A DNA stretch of 64,000 nt from the NCBI GenBank assembly GCA_016125505.1, contig WGLP01000003.1, positions 627,911 through 691,910 of the forward strand. Direction: 5' to 3'. The notes under the pieces are model-generated. The model made no database searches, was not told the DNA's origin, and worked only from the letters and a program-made list of their open reading frames with translations. The translations under genes were made by a program, and so were the position numbers. Source of the DNA: Gammaproteobacteria bacterium (GTDB taxonomy: Bacteria > Pseudomonadota > Gammaproteobacteria > UBA6429 > Thiohalophilaceae). Below are positions 37,496 to 46,838 of the stretch, one piece after another; positions within the stretch are counted from its first letter, which is position 1, and each line of letters starts with the position of its first letter.

Positions 37496-38725
37496 CTATT
37501 CCCCGCCCTGCCTGCGCTGATCCCGCTTCAAGCTGTATCGCAACCACAGGTAGCCGACGACCGCCGAGAGCACCGAGCCGAGCAAAATACCAAAGCGTTC
37601 ATCGATGTGCGCAGGAAGATCGCCCGCATTGAACGCCAGTGCCCCGATGAACAAGCTCATAGTGAATCCGACACCGCAGAGAATGGCGACGCCATAGAGC
37701 GAGCTCCAGCTGATGTCTTTGGACTTGCTGGCAATACCCAGTTTGATGGCAAGCCATGCAAATCCGAAGACGCCCAGCTGTTTACCCAAAAATAGGCCCA
37801 GTGCGATACCCACCGGGACCGGGTGCGTCAGGCTGTCGATCGAAAGGTTGCCAAGATTGACACCGGCGTTGGCGAAGGCAAATACCGGTAACACGAAGTA
37901 CGCCACCATGGGGTGCAGGTCGCTTTCGAGTTGATGCAGGGGAGAACGTTGCTCGGGGTTCTTGGTTCGCAGTGGAATGGTAAACGCCATGATCACGGTC
38001 GCCAGCGTGGCATGCACACCGGATTTCAACACCGATACCCACAAGACCAAGCCGACAAGCGCGTACGCGGGGATGCGTGTCACATTTAACAGGTTCATAA
38101 GCACCAGGATCACAATGCATATCGCCGCTACAATGAGCGAGACATACGACAGGTCCGCCGTATAGAACAGCGCAATCACGATGATCGCACCCACGTCGTC
38201 AAACACGGCAAGGGTAATCAAAAATATTTTGAGCGAATTCGGCACACGCTTGCCCAGCAGCATGAGGATACCCAGGGCAAATGCGATATCGGTGGCCGCA
38301 GGGATTGCCCAGCCGTGCAGCAACACGGAGTCCTGCCTGTTCAGAAATGCGTAGATCAGGGCGGGGACCAACATGCCACCGATGGCGCCTGCCAGCGGCA
38401 GCGCGACCTGCGATAGCCTGGACAATTCACCTTCGAGGATTTCACGCTTGAGCTCCAGTCCGACGGTGAAAAAGAACAGGGCCATGAGGCCGTCGTTGAT
38501 CCACAGCAACAGCGGTTTATCGATCGCCAGTGCGCCGATCTGGACAGCGATGGGGGTTTTGATAATCGCCTGGTAAATGTCGTCCAGTGCGGTATTGTTC
38601 ATGATCATGGCCAGCGCCATGGCGCCAATAAGCAGAATGCCGCTGGCGGATTCGAGCTTGAGAAAATCGCGTATCGCGGAAATCACGACATCGGTGGTCT
38701 TGTACGAATTGGTTGTATTCTGCAT
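37496..38725 (-). CDS. nhaA: Na+/H+ antiporter NhaA
   Basis: Exports sodium in exchange for protons and keeps cytoplasmic pH under alkaline or salty conditions. The 409-residue protein has about 12 membrane helices, the paired transport aspartates in [33 protein letters not shown] near the first third, and the unwound-helix motif region [11 protein letters not shown]. Length is slightly above the E. coli protein (388). It lies upstream of the sensor kinase on the same strand and has its own likely promoter in the gap to ubiB. NhaR, the usual regulator, is not nearby. Confidence 0.95.
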   Translation of the reverse strand: MQNTTNSYKTTDVVISAIRDFLKLESASGILLIGAMALAMIMNNTALDDIYQAIIKTPIAVQIGALAIDKPLLLWINDGLMALFFFTVGLELKREILEGELSRLSQVALPLAGAIGGMLVPALIYAFLNRQDSVLLHGWAIPAATDIAFALGILMLLGKRVPNSLKIFLITLAVFDDVGAIIVIALFYTADLSYVSLIVAAICIVILVLMNLLNVTRIPAYALVGLVLWVSVLKSGVHATLATVIMAFTIPLRTKNPEQRSPLHQLESDLHPMVAYFVLPVFAFANAGVNLGNLSIDSLTHPVPVGIALGLFLGKQLGVFGFAWLAIKLGIASKSKDISWSSLYGVAILCGVGFTMSLFIGALAFNAGDLPAHIDERFGILLGSVLSAVVGYLWLRYSLKRDQRRQGGE

Positions 38726-38775
38726 GGCGGATTAGCAGTCTCGTTGAGGCGACAAGGCGTAGGATGCACACATAC

Positions 38776-38804
38776 TATATATATACATGGCAGTGAGACA
38801 TCAA
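38776..38804 (-). promoter_or_regulatory. Predicted sigma-70 promoter of nhaA
   Basis: Read leftward, TTGATG (38804-38799) and TATATA (38781-38776) are separated by 17 bases, placing a start near 38768 and a leader of about 40 bases before the nhaA ATG at 38725. The run of alternating TA makes neighbouring -10 registers possible. Confidence 0.4.
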
Positions 38805-38815
38805 GCCTTAACCGG

Positions 38816-40468
38816 TTAACGTCGTGGCCAGGCGGCAATCAGGATCGCGGCACCAAAGCAGGCCAGCACCACGCTGATCAGCGGCACCGGCCCCAGCATG
38901 GCCTTCTGGAAACCATCGAGCGCGGAGATGACCGAGGCGGAGATGATCAGCGAACTGCCGAGGATCGCGCCGTAGGTCCGGCGATTGTTGGTGCGCAATT
39001 CATTGCGTAATTGCCGCATTTGCCTGTCGTCGAGCGTCACCTGAAACTCGCCGTGTTTGGCCTTGTTAAACACATCGTAGACCAGATTGGGTAACTGCGG
39101 CAGGCGTTCCGCCCACAGCGGTACGTTTTCGCGCAGATGTCGCCACATGGCAGCCGGCCCGATCTGCTTCGCCATCCAGCGCTCGAGGAACGGCTTGGCG
39201 GTCTTCCACAAATCCAGATCGGGATACAGCTGCCGGCCAAGGCCTTCGATATTGAGCAGGGTCTTTTGCAGCAACACCAGTTGCGGTTGCACCTCCATGT
39301 TGAATCGGCGTGCCACCTGGAACAGGCGAATCAATAAGTGACCGAAGGAAATTTCCTTGAGTGGCTTGTCGAAGATCGGTTCGCAGACTGTCCTGATCGC
39401 CGCCTCGAATTCATCGATGCGCGTGTCCTTGGCCACCCAGCCGGAGTCGATGTGCAATTGCGCCACACGCCGGTAATCGCGATTGAAAAACGCCAGAAAA
39501 TTTTCCGCGAGATAGCGCTGATCCGTCGGATTGAGGCTGCCCATGATACCGAAGTCCACGGCGATGTAACGCCCGTCGCGCGAGACGAAAATATTCCCCG
39601 GATGCATGTCGGCATGAAAGAAACTGTCGCGAAACACCTGGGTAAAAAAGATCTCGACCCCGTGTTCGGCCAGCCGGCGCAGATCGACGCCGGCCTGTTT
39701 GAGCGCCTCGATATTACTCACGGGTATACCGTGGATGCGCTCCATCACCATCACGTTCTTGCGCGTGTACTCCCAATAGACTTCCGGTACATACAATAAC
39801 TTTGCATCAACAAAGTTGCGGCGTAATTGCGTCGCGTTGGCGGCCTCGCGCATAAGATCGAGTTCATCGAGGATCGTCTTCTCGAATTCCTCAACGACCT
39901 CACTGGGACGCAGCCGCCGCGCCGGTTCCCAATAACGTTCGATGTTACCGGCAATGACATACAACAGACTGATGTCGCGCTGAATCACCGGCAGGATATT
40001 GGGGCGCAGGACTTTCACCACCACGGACTTGCCGTTCTTGAGCACGGCGCCATGCACCTGGGCGATAGACGCGGAGGCAAACGGGGTTGCCTCGAATTGC
40101 GCGAAGAGCGTTTCCACCGGCGACGCAAATGACTCTTCAATGATCCGGCGCGCCACCGCATCGGGAAATGGCGGCACCTGATCCTGCAGGCGGGTCAATT
40201 CAACGGCAATATCGTCCGGCAACAGATCGCGCCGCGTGGAGAGGATCTGTCCGAACTTGACGAAGATGGGGCCCAGGTCTTCCAGTGCCCGGCGGATGCG
40301 TTCGCCGCGCGGCGCCTGTTTGCGCGGCAGCCAGTGCCAGGGCAGGAAATACCGCACCCAGCGTACCGGGCGAAACAAATGGCTGGCGAGGATCAGGTCA
40401 TCGAGTCCATGGCGCAGCAGGACCCAGCTGATAAATAACATGCGAAAAAACTGCGCCAAGGGGCTCAT
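38816..40468 (-). CDS. ubiB: Ubiquinone biosynthesis kinase-like protein UbiB
   Basis: An atypical protein kinase-like ATPase of the ABC1/ADCK family needed for ubiquinone synthesis. The 550-residue protein has the inhibitory KxGQ motif in [15 protein letters not shown], the ExD pair in [12 protein letters not shown], the catalytic loop region [12 protein letters not shown] and the metal-binding DFG in AVDFGIMG. Two C-terminal hydrophobic segments ([12 protein letters not shown] and [19 protein letters not shown]) anchor it in the membrane. In enterics it follows ubiE and ubiJ; here neither neighbour is present. It fits the respiratory character of the window. Confidence 0.94.
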   Translation of the reverse strand: MSPLAQFFRMLFISWVLLRHGLDDLILASHLFRPVRWVRYFLPWHWLPRKQAPRGERIRRALEDLGPIFVKFGQILSTRRDLLPDDIAVELTRLQDQVPPFPDAVARRIIEESFASPVETLFAQFEATPFASASIAQVHGAVLKNGKSVVVKVLRPNILPVIQRDISLLYVIAGNIERYWEPARRLRPSEVVEEFEKTILDELDLMREAANATQLRRNFVDAKLLYVPEVYWEYTRKNVMVMERIHGIPVSNIEALKQAGVDLRRLAEHGVEIFFTQVFRDSFFHADMHPGNIFVSRDGRYIAVDFGIMGSLNPTDQRYLAENFLAFFNRDYRRVAQLHIDSGWVAKDTRIDEFEAAIRTVCEPIFDKPLKEISFGHLLIRLFQVARRFNMEVQPQLVLLQKTLLNIEGLGRQLYPDLDLWKTAKPFLERWMAKQIGPAAMWRHLRENVPLWAERLPQLPNLVYDVFNKAKHGEFQVTLDDRQMRQLRNELRTNNRRTYGAILGSSLIISASVISALDGFQKAMLGPVPLISVVLACFGAAILIAAWPRR

Positions 40469-40564
40469 AGGCGGAAATGTGCGGCTTCTGGATTTGATAA
40501 GCAGTTGAATAGCATAGAGAAAGCGAGCGCAATATACCAGCCTTATCGCGCCGGATTCGCGCGC

Positions 40565-41083
40565 CTAAGGGACTGCCTGCCTGAGCGACCGCAACATCGC
40601 CGTCAGGGTTTGATGCAACTGCGGATCGCGCACGATCGCATCCTCCACCAGCCCGGTACCCAGCAAGGGTACCGTAATACACGCCGCATCGATAACCCGT
40701 GCCGACATCGTTGTCAGCGTTTCCCGCAGGGCGGCGAAGGCATGACTTGCGCGGGGCGAAGTATTCAGGAGTGCTACCGGTTTGTAGACAAAGGACTCAT
40801 TGCCCACCATCCAGTCCAGCGCGTTCTTCATCACACCGGAGACCCCGTGCGCATATTCCGGACTGGCGATGATAATGGCATCCGCCGCAACGATCTGTTC
40901 CCGCAACATCGCAACCGCTGCCGGCACGGGGTCTTCCATGTCGGGATTAAACAAAGGCAGTTCACCCAAACCACGATACAGGATGATGTCGATATCCGGC
41001 GGCGCAACACGTGCGATTGCACGCAGCAACATCGAATTCAACGAGGCTTTACGCAAACTGCCCGAGATGGCGAGTATCTTCAT
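40565..41083 (-). CDS. NADPH-dependent FMN reductase family protein
   Basis: A 172-residue flavodoxin-fold enzyme. It begins MKILAISGSLRKASLNSMLL, the GSLRxxSxN phosphate loop for FMN, and contains SPEYAHGVSGVMKNALDW, the family's second flavin-contact motif. Members reduce FMN, quinones, azo dyes or chromate; the sequence does not tell which. It lies between ubiB and the LysR gene on the same strand. A role in quinone or flavin supply is possible but unproven. Confidence 0.9.
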   Translation of the reverse strand: MKILAISGSLRKASLNSMLLRAIARVAPPDIDIILYRGLGELPLFNPDMEDPVPAAVAMLREQIVAADAIIIASPEYAHGVSGVMKNALDWMVGNESFVYKPVALLNTSPRASHAFAALRETLTTMSARVIDAACITVPLLGTGLVEDAIVRDPQLHQTLTAMLRSLRQAVP

Positions 41084-41162
41084 ACGGCTTATTCATTGGT
41101 TACGGTAATACAATCAGCTGCAATAGCCTCTCTGTGTACAGATCCCTTGCGCGTTTATTCCG

Positions 41163-42062
41163 TCAGCTATGGCTCACTCGGCACTGGTCCAGCAACCAGG
41201 CACGAAACGCCTGCACCTTGGGCAGATTCAAGCGGTTGGGCGTTGTCACCAGGTGATACCCCTGTTTTGTGGCAAGGGCATGACCGAAGAGTTGCACTAA
41301 GCGGCCGTTACGGACTTCATCCGCCACCAGACTGTGCCAGGTCAGGGTCACACCCAGGCCGGACACGGCCGCCTCGATCGACAGGTTGGAGTCACCAAAG
41401 TTACGAATACGCAGTGATGACGGGAGCTCCACGCCCTGCGACAACAACCATGTCTCCCAATCGGGAAAGGCCGGGTCCCAGGCATGCGACTCATCATGCA
41501 GCAAGGTACATTTGAGCAAATCCGCCGGCGCATGAATCGTGCGCGCGATGGCGGGCGCCGCCACCAGCACGATGCGCTCCTGCATGAGGGCTTCGGCATG
41601 CATGCCGGGAAACGGTGGCGCGCCAAAGCGCACGGCAATATCGACATCTTCCAGATTGAAATCCACCAGACGCCGGGTGGCGAGCAGGCGCAATTCGATA
41701 TCCGGGTGACGCGTCTGAAAATCTTCCAGACGCGGCACCAGCCAGCGTGCGGCAAAGGTCGGTGGCGTGGACACCACCAGGGGCCCGCCTGCATCCGCCC
41801 CGCGCAGGCGATCCACGGTGCGCTCGAGCTGATCGAAGGCCTCGGTGAGCTGGGGTAACACGGCCAGGGCCGCGTCGCTGAGGGCCAGGGCTTTGCCACG
41901 CCGGAACAGCGGCTGGCCCAGGTAGATTTCCAGTTGTTTGATTTGCTGGCTAATGGCGGCTGGCGTCACATGCAACTCGTCGGCGGCACGGGCAAACGAC
42001 AAATGCCGGGCGGCGGCCTCGAAGGCACGCAGCGCGGTCAGCGGCGGCAGGCGTCTTGACAT
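41163..42062 (-). CDS. LysR family transcriptional regulator (GcvA-like)
   Basis: A 299-residue DNA-binding regulator. The N-terminal winged helix-turn-helix reads PPLTALRAFEAAARHLSFARA, then ELHVTPAAISQQIKQLE, the usual LysR recognition helix; the rest is a periplasmic-binding-like effector domain starting at GPLVVSTPPTFAARWLVPRL. The opening resembles GcvA/AmpR-type members. It diverges from a DMT-family exporter gene across 98 bases holding a good LysR-type dyad, so it probably controls that exporter and itself. The inducer is unknown. Confidence 0.93.
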   Translation of the reverse strand: MSRRLPPLTALRAFEAAARHLSFARAADELHVTPAAISQQIKQLEIYLGQPLFRRGKALALSDAALAVLPQLTEAFDQLERTVDRLRGADAGGPLVVSTPPTFAARWLVPRLEDFQTRHPDIELRLLATRRLVDFNLEDVDIAVRFGAPPFPGMHAEALMQERIVLVAAPAIARTIHAPADLLKCTLLHDESHAWDPAFPDWETWLLSQGVELPSSLRIRNFGDSNLSIEAAVSGLGVTLTWHSLVADEVRNGRLVQLFGHALATKQGYHLVTTPNRLNLPKVQAFRAWLLDQCRVSHS

Positions 42063-42071
42063 TAGATTTTC

Positions 42072-42087
42072 TTAACCATCATGTTAA
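42072..42087. promoter_or_regulatory. LysR-type operator between the regulator and DMT exporter genes
   Basis: TTAAC-CATCAT-GTTAA is a perfect 5-base dyad that matches the T-N11-A rule of LysR binding sites. It lies 10 bases upstream of the lysR start, where the protein would both repress itself and activate the divergent exporter. Confidence 0.55.
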
Positions 42088-42160
42088 AAAGTATCGTTTG
42101 TTCATTATCTTAGAGCAGTTTACGCTCCTCCACCGTAACTATTTCTTATCGGAGGGACAT

Positions 42161-43069
42161 ATGAGATCGCAACTCGTCTATGGTCTGGTCATTGGCGCCA
42201 CCGTGTTTTGGGGGGCAAATTTCGAGCTGGCGGGACCGGTGCTGGCGGATCTGCCACCGTTGTGGGCCGCCGCTCTGCGATTCCTGCTGGGGGCAATGAT
42301 CATGTTTATGATTGCGCGCGTACGCAAGGAAGATCTGGTCTCAGCCGCACGCGCCCATTTCGGGGTGTACCTGCTCCTGGGCCTGGTGGGCATCGGCGCC
42401 TTCAATCTGTTCTTTTTCTACGCCATGGAAGACACCTCCGCTGTCAATGCGGCGCTCATCATGGCGACCAATCCGTTACTGACCACCTTGCTGGCGGCAC
42501 TGGTGCTGGGTGAGCGGCCCAATGCGCGCCACCTGTTTGGTCTGCCGCTGGCACTGCTCGGCGTCACCATCGTGATCAGTGGCGGTAATCCGCAGCGCCT
42601 GCTCAACCTGCATATCGCCCGGGGCGATATCCTGATGCTGCTCGCAAACACCGCCTGGGCCATCTACAACATCCTGGTACGTCGCCTCATGCCCGCCCGT
42701 TCCGCGCTGACCAACACCACGTTGGTGATGACCGCTGGCGCCGCCGTGTTATTTATCGTGGCGCTCAGTACCGGTGGCGCCTTGCATCTACCCGGAGTCA
42801 AGGCGGGCACGGCCCTGATCCTGATGACCCTCGGCGGCACGGTGCTGGCCTATTTATTCTGGAACACCGCCATCGCCCGCCTGGGTGCCGGCCATACCGC
42901 CCTGTTCCTGAACCTGGTGCCGGTGTTCGCCATGCTGATTGGCATCACGCTCGGCAGTGTGCCGAGTCTGCCGCAATTCGCCGGCGGCATCCTGGTGATG
43001 AGCGGGATCAGTCTGAGCATGTTGCCGAAGCGCCAGCCGGCACTGCGTCAGGAGACCTGCAAGGGATAA
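42161..43069 (+). CDS. DMT superfamily (EamA) exporter
   Basis: A 302-residue inner-membrane transporter with about 10 helices in two EamA halves: GATVFWGANFELAGPVLADL near the N-terminus, YAMEDTSAVNAALIMATNP at the end of the first half, and a second half with NTAIARLGAGHTALFLNLVP. Members export amino acids, purines or other metabolites. The start at 42161 has GGAGGG 6 bases upstream. It is divergent from the LysR gene and is its likely target. The substrate is not determined. Confidence 0.9.
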   Translation: MRSQLVYGLVIGATVFWGANFELAGPVLADLPPLWAAALRFLLGAMIMFMIARVRKEDLVSAARAHFGVYLLLGLVGIGAFNLFFFYAMEDTSAVNAALIMATNPLLTTLLAALVLGERPNARHLFGLPLALLGVTIVISGGNPQRLLNLHIARGDILMLLANTAWAIYNILVRRLMPARSALTNTTLVMTAGAAVLFIVALSTGGALHLPGVKAGTALILMTLGGTVLAYLFWNTAIARLGAGHTALFLNLVPVFAMLIGITLGSVPSLPQFAGGILVMSGISLSMLPKRQPALRQETCKG

Positions 43070-43091
43070 CCATGACTGACGCAGGGACGCG

Positions 43092-43580
43092 TCACTTAAT
43101 CAATCTGATCAGGTCCGCCCACAATTTTGCGAAATCATTGCCTTTGAGCGAGATCAGCAAGGCGCCTGCGACCATCAGCACGGAACCCAACAACGTCCGC
43201 CAGCTGATCGTTTCGGCCAAAAACAGCGCCGCCAGGACAACGACAAACACGATGCTTAACCGATCGATGGCCACAACCGCGGATGCCGTGCCATCGCGCA
43301 AGGCAAAGAAGTAAAACAACCAGGACAATGCACCCGAGATCCCGGCAAGCACGAGCAAGCTCCATTCCTTGCCGCTGAGGTTATGCATCGAAAAGCCGTT
43401 GAACTTGCCGAGGACCCAGGCCATGCACAACAAAAACACCGCCATGATGATCGAGCGCAAGGTCGTGGCAAGGGTCGGATCGACGTCACGCAAACCCAGC
43501 TTGGCAAAAATTGCCACCAGGGCTGCCGTGATGGCGGAAAGAAATGCAAACAATACCCACATGTGTGAACTCTTCATCAT
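43092..43580 (-). CDS. Small single-domain EamA-type transporter
   Basis: A 162-residue membrane protein with five hydrophobic segments, equal to one EamA half: FAFLSAITAALVAIFAKLGL, STLATTLRSIIMAVFLL-like second helix, LAGISGALSWLFYFFALRDG, SAVVAIDRLSIVFVVVLAAL and TLLGSVLMVAGALLISLKG. The last four match conserved EamA elements. Such half-size proteins act as dimers. ATGs at 43580, 43577 and 43562 are all possible starts. It converges on the full-size DMT exporter gene and its substrate is unknown. Confidence 0.83.
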   Translation of the reverse strand: MMKSSHMWVLFAFLSAITAALVAIFAKLGLRDVDPTLATTLRSIIMAVFLLCMAWVLGKFNGFSMHNLSGKEWSLLVLAGISGALSWLFYFFALRDGTASAVVAIDRLSIVFVVVLAALFLAETISWRTLLGSVLMVAGALLISLKGNDFAKLWADLIRLIK

Positions 43581-43593
43581 CAGTAAAAAATTA

Positions 43594-44337
43594 TTATTCT
43601 GGTTGTAAGCTGAATGCCGGATCCCATTTTAATATCGTTCTTGCCCTGGCGCTGGAAACAGTTCCATCTTCTTCTGCAACATTATATATGCCGTGTTCAC
43701 CGAGTGTGATGGCACGCCGTGTGGCATCGGCAGCGGCATCCACATGCACTGGACCGCCCGGCGGCGCTACGTCAAACCCTGTTCCCGGTCCATAGAGTTT
43801 ACCAAAGCGCAGAACAACACCTTCAAACGGGCCATTTAGGACTTGTTGCTCCAGACTGGCGACTGCACGCGCGGAGACTGCGACTGCGGGATCGTCTGCA
43901 TCGATATTCAGACTCGCTGTTTCTTCGAAGGGCACAGCACCAGGTGCGTAGGCAAAGGCGATGCTCTGGGCCACGACACGCTCCACCTGTGCTGCCTTCG
44001 CAGCGGTCATCAGATTTTGTGTTCCGATTTCTCGCAAGCGCGCATTTCTGACACGCGCCTCACTCATTAATGCCGGATCCAATCCTAAAGGCAGATCGGT
44101 CAGCTGATGAATGACAATATCCGGTTTCGAAGCGACAAGTGCTGAACGGAGCGCACCGGCATCGAAGACATCCACCACCACCGGTATTACGCCCATATCC
44201 TCCAGCATGCTGACCCGATCAGCTTTACGCGTGGTGCCGTAGATCGTATATCCATCTTCAACAAGTAGTGGACACAAGCGACGACCGATCGCACCACCCG
44301 CACCGGCAAGGAAAATTCGTTTCTCCGATTTTTGCAT
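43594..44337 (-). CDS. NAD(P)-dependent epimerase/reductase family protein
   Basis: A 247-residue Rossmann-fold protein of the extended SDR/atypical SDR group. The nucleotide-binding motif is FLAGAGGAIGRRL near the N-terminus, and VVVDVFDAGALRSAL is the usual acidic loop. The YxxxK catalytic motif is not evident (a QSIAFAYAPG segment sits where it might be), so it may be a non-classical reductase. It lies 10 bases after the VOC gene on the same strand. Substrate unknown. Confidence 0.78.
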   Translation of the reverse strand: MQKSEKRIFLAGAGGAIGRRLCPLLVEDGYTIYGTTRKADRVSMLEDMGVIPVVVDVFDAGALRSALVASKPDIVIHQLTDLPLGLDPALMSEARVRNARLREIGTQNLMTAAKAAQVERVVAQSIAFAYAPGAVPFEETASLNIDADDPAVAVSARAVASLEQQVLNGPFEGVVLRFGKLYGPGTGFDVAPPGGPVHVDAAADATRRAITLGEHGIYNVAEEDGTVSSARARTILKWDPAFSLQPE

Positions 44338-44347
44338 CAGTTATCGA

Positions 44348-44716
44348 TTATTCCGGTTTATGACAAACGGCCTCGATATTGTGCCCATCCGGATCCAGAA
44401 CAAATGCGCCGTAATAGTTCGGATGATAAATCTCCCGGATACCCGGGGCGCCATTATCTTTGCCGCCAGCCGCAAGTGCGGCCTCATAAAATCGGTTCAC
44501 GTCTTCCCGGCTCTCCGCTGTAAAAGCGATATGCATCGGTTTATGCGCATCACCATGCGGACCAAACCAAAACTCCGGTTTGCCATTCCTGCCAAATCCC
44601 GCCCAACCCTGTATTTCCACAATGAGCTTGATCTGCAATGGCGCCAGGCACTTTTCATAAAATGTCTTACTGCGCTCGTAATCGGAAACAACCAGGCCGA
44701 TGTGGTCGATGATCAT
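44348..44716 (-). CDS. VOC (glyoxalase/bleomycin resistance) family protein
   Basis: A 122-residue metal-binding VOC protein opening with MIIDHIGLVVSDYERSKTFY, the classic first beta-alpha-beta unit with a His ligand, and closing with FVLDPDGHNIEAVCH, the C-terminal Glu ligand motif. AAGGGA lies 9 bases before the ATG. Such single-domain proteins dimerise to isomerases, dioxygenases or antibiotic-binding proteins; none can be preferred. It belongs to a run of small leftward genes (DUF4440, VOC, epimerase) with short gaps, a likely operon. Confidence 0.88.
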   Translation of the reverse strand: MIIDHIGLVVSDYERSKTFYEKCLAPLQIKLIVEIQGWAGFGRNGKPEFWFGPHGDAHKPMHIAFTAESREDVNRFYEAALAAGGKDNGAPGIREIYHPNYYGAFVLDPDGHNIEAVCHKPE

Positions 44717-44756
44717 AGTCAGTAGTCCCTTTCTGATTTTGTGTTTGCGGCTGTCA

Positions 44757-45140
44757 CTAGGCAGTAATCAGGGTTCCCTGATGATACAGAGCCTTCCATC
44801 CGTCCGGCGTAAACTGCCACAGCGCCGACCTGCGCGAAAGACGTCCTGCATCCTGCTCCAACTGATAAGTTACCAGATAGGTATTCTCGCAAATGCGGCG
44901 ACAAGCGAAATCCGTCACAAGCCAATGCTCCCGCACTTCCAGTCGATGACGATCCTCAAGCACATCAAGCACGTATTCGCGCGAATACTTCTTCCCCGAC
45001 GCACCGACCTCCCAGAATTCCTCGCTCATCATACGTTCAAAGTCTTCGCGGGACGTGCCAAATTCCGGCCGATGAAATAGCGGTTCACGTGCCAGCAGCT
45101 CCTGCGTCACAACCTCAATATTCTTCGATTCCTGGTTCAT
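44757..45140 (-). CDS. DUF4440/NTF2-like family protein
   Basis: A 127-residue protein of the SnoaL/NTF2-like fold: an N-terminal helix (NIEVVTQELLAREPLFHR), a FERMMSEEFWEVGASGKKY segment and a C-terminal pattern of beta strands ending WQFTPDGWKALYHQGT. These match DUF4440 proteins. NTF2-like proteins bind small ligands or act as enzymes; function here is unknown. It is followed by the VOC gene 40 bases later and preceded by the metallopeptidase-like gene 23 bases away. Confidence 0.75.
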   Translation of the reverse strand: MNQESKNIEVVTQELLAREPLFHRPEFGTSREDFERMMSEEFWEVGASGKKYSREYVLDVLEDRHRLEVREHWLVTDFACRRICENTYLVTYQLEQDAGRLSRRSALWQFTPDGWKALYHQGTLITA

Positions 45141-45163
45141 ATTCGCACTGCCCGATTTCGCCC

Positions 45164-45724
45164 CTATTTAACCTTGCGCGCAGCCTGCCAAAGCTGGTCT
45201 TTTCCTACTTGCTCGTACCAGCTTTTGAATTTCGTTCGGTATTTTTCGAAAGGCTCAACAAGTACAGGACGTGGATCCTCGCTCAGCGCATACGCCATGC
45301 CCTCGATTAGCCATTGGGGATCACGCCATACGGCAATTGTTCCGAGACGTTCACTTTGAAGATGATGAATTACTTCATGGCGTACATAGTATGGTGTCCA
45401 TCCCCGCGGGCTAAGGACAATGCCAAAGGTGCCAATCGTCATACCTGCGCGCCCGCCTAATCCGAATGAATTCGAACATGCCTCTGTACTACAAAAAATG
45501 ATACGAGGCTTGTCTTTGACAGTACCGACTGACGTATCGACATATTGCAGAGCCTGATCATAGAGCTTTGTTGCCTCATCGGAACGGGCAACATCATCAA
45601 TACACAAAGTCTCGGTGGGGCAGGTAACGCCGGCTAGCTCAGGCATAACAATTCGAACTGGCTTTACGAAGGCCCACACAGCAACAGGAAGACATAGCAA
45701 AATGAATAACAATATCCGTTTCAA
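45164..45724 (-). CDS. Exported HEXXH metallopeptidase-like protein (TTG start)
   Basis: A 186-residue protein with an N-terminal signal peptide (KRILLFILLCLPVAVWAF). It contains HEVIHHLQ, a zinc HEXXH motif, and about 35 residues later WLIEGMAYAL with a Glu in the place of the third ligand of gluzincins. The rest is short compared with known peptidases. The frame is open further upstream, but a TTG at 45724 is preceded by GGAGG with 7 bases between, and this TTG overlaps the upstream HD gene stop (TTGA). That points to translational coupling. I do not recognise a specific family. Confidence 0.7.
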   Translation of the reverse strand: MKRILLFILLCLPVAVWAFVKPVRIVMPELAGVTCPTETLCIDDVARSDEATKLYDQALQYVDTSVGTVKDKPRIIFCSTEACSNSFGLGGRAGMTIGTFGIVLSPRGWTPYYVRHEVIHHLQSERLGTIAVWRDPQWLIEGMAYALSEDPRPVLVEPFEKYRTKFKSWYEQVGKDQLWQAARKVK

Positions 45725-46716
45725 GATATCACCTCCTTTCCATTGACAACCATCATTGGCCACTGTCCCTGTTTGCTACTGAGATACTCGCTTCGATAAT
45801 GCGCAAACGTGGAATCGCGCTTTGATAATGGCATAATTCCTTCTGCATCACTAACCATTGGATCAATACTCCTGACTTTGGTTGAGATGCGAAATAGTGG
45901 CTTCGCCTCGCTCCATATAAAACGCGTTCCCGGTGTAATCAGCCTTACCCAATCTCTGACCTCAGGGTGATCCGCGGATCGCAATTTTCTCCATAATATA
46001 TCGTCGGAATTCCACAAGTCGGCCTCACTGATAATCTCGTGCCGGATGGCAGCCTTGATTGCCTCGGCTGTCAATTGATAAAGACCGACTTCGCGAAAAT
46101 TCGACCAGCTTGTGCGATCTGTCTCGATAAACGTGTATGCCATCCAGCGTGCAACACCCAGATTGTTAACGGTAATTTTCCCCTCTGCGACCTCCAGGGA
46201 TTCAATAGCCTCATATATCTCATCACGTTTCGCCAATTTCAGGAATTCCAAATCCCTCAGGAAATAATCCAGCCTGTCAGCACATAAATCAGGCGAAGGC
46301 TGTTCAAGCAGGGAAAACTGATTTTCATCCATAAATTCCCGCCAATCCATGTCATGGCGGGCTAGAATTGCCGGGATATCGGAGTGCGCAACAATTTCTG
46401 CTTTTTTTTCTTCGTGATAACTTTGCCCACCATGGTCATCAAATACGAAATCGATGACATGACTAAATGCCGTATGGCTAACGTCATGCAACAGTGCTGC
46501 AATCTGCTCCTCAATAGAGGCCCCAAGGCGGCGAACAAGCAACAGCGCACCCACGGAATGATCGAAGCGACTGAATGGAGGTGTGATACCCAAAAGTGCC
46601 GTAATGCCATGCTGGGAAACTGCTTTTATTCTTCGCAGGGCGTCACTTGCAATCAGATCCTGGAGCACAGGCTCCGCAATCTCGATTCTTCCATAGAGTT
46701 CATCAGAATACTGCAT
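45721..46716 (-). CDS. HD domain phosphohydrolase (dNTPase-like, COG1078 type)
   Basis: A 331-residue protein with the HD metal site: SRFDHSVGALLLVRRL gives the first His, ALLHDVSHTAFSH the HD pair, and PDLCADRLDYFLRDL the later Asp. This arrangement fits the dGTPase/COG1078 group of nucleotide or nucleic-acid phosphohydrolases. Substrate is not determined. Its stop overlaps the TTG start of the exported metallopeptidase-like gene, so the two are made together. It follows the CHAT protease gene on the same strand by 122 bases. Confidence 0.82.
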   Translation of the reverse strand: MQYSDELYGRIEIAEPVLQDLIASDALRRIKAVSQHGITALLGITPPFSRFDHSVGALLLVRRLGASIEEQIAALLHDVSHTAFSHVIDFVFDDHGGQSYHEEKKAEIVAHSDIPAILARHDMDWREFMDENQFSLLEQPSPDLCADRLDYFLRDLEFLKLAKRDEIYEAIESLEVAEGKITVNNLGVARWMAYTFIETDRTSWSNFREVGLYQLTAEAIKAAIRHEIISEADLWNSDDILWRKLRSADHPEVRDWVRLITPGTRFIWSEAKPLFRISTKVRSIDPMVSDAEGIMPLSKRDSTFAHYRSEYLSSKQGQWPMMVVNGKEVIS

Positions 46717-46838
46717 TAGAAGTTATATGCCCCGTTTATATTCTAACTTGTCAATATACACTGCCTGGTAGCTGTCGTATGAAACTCCAGGGGTTAGCAG
46801 AGTTCCATTCCTCTCTGGCTTTATTGCAATGCAAATTC

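Noticed and set aside
46717..46838. attC site between the HD and CHAT genes
   Set aside because: TGCTAAC and GTTAGAA are present on the leftward strand at about the right distance, but the sequences next to them do not pair with each other as attC arms must.
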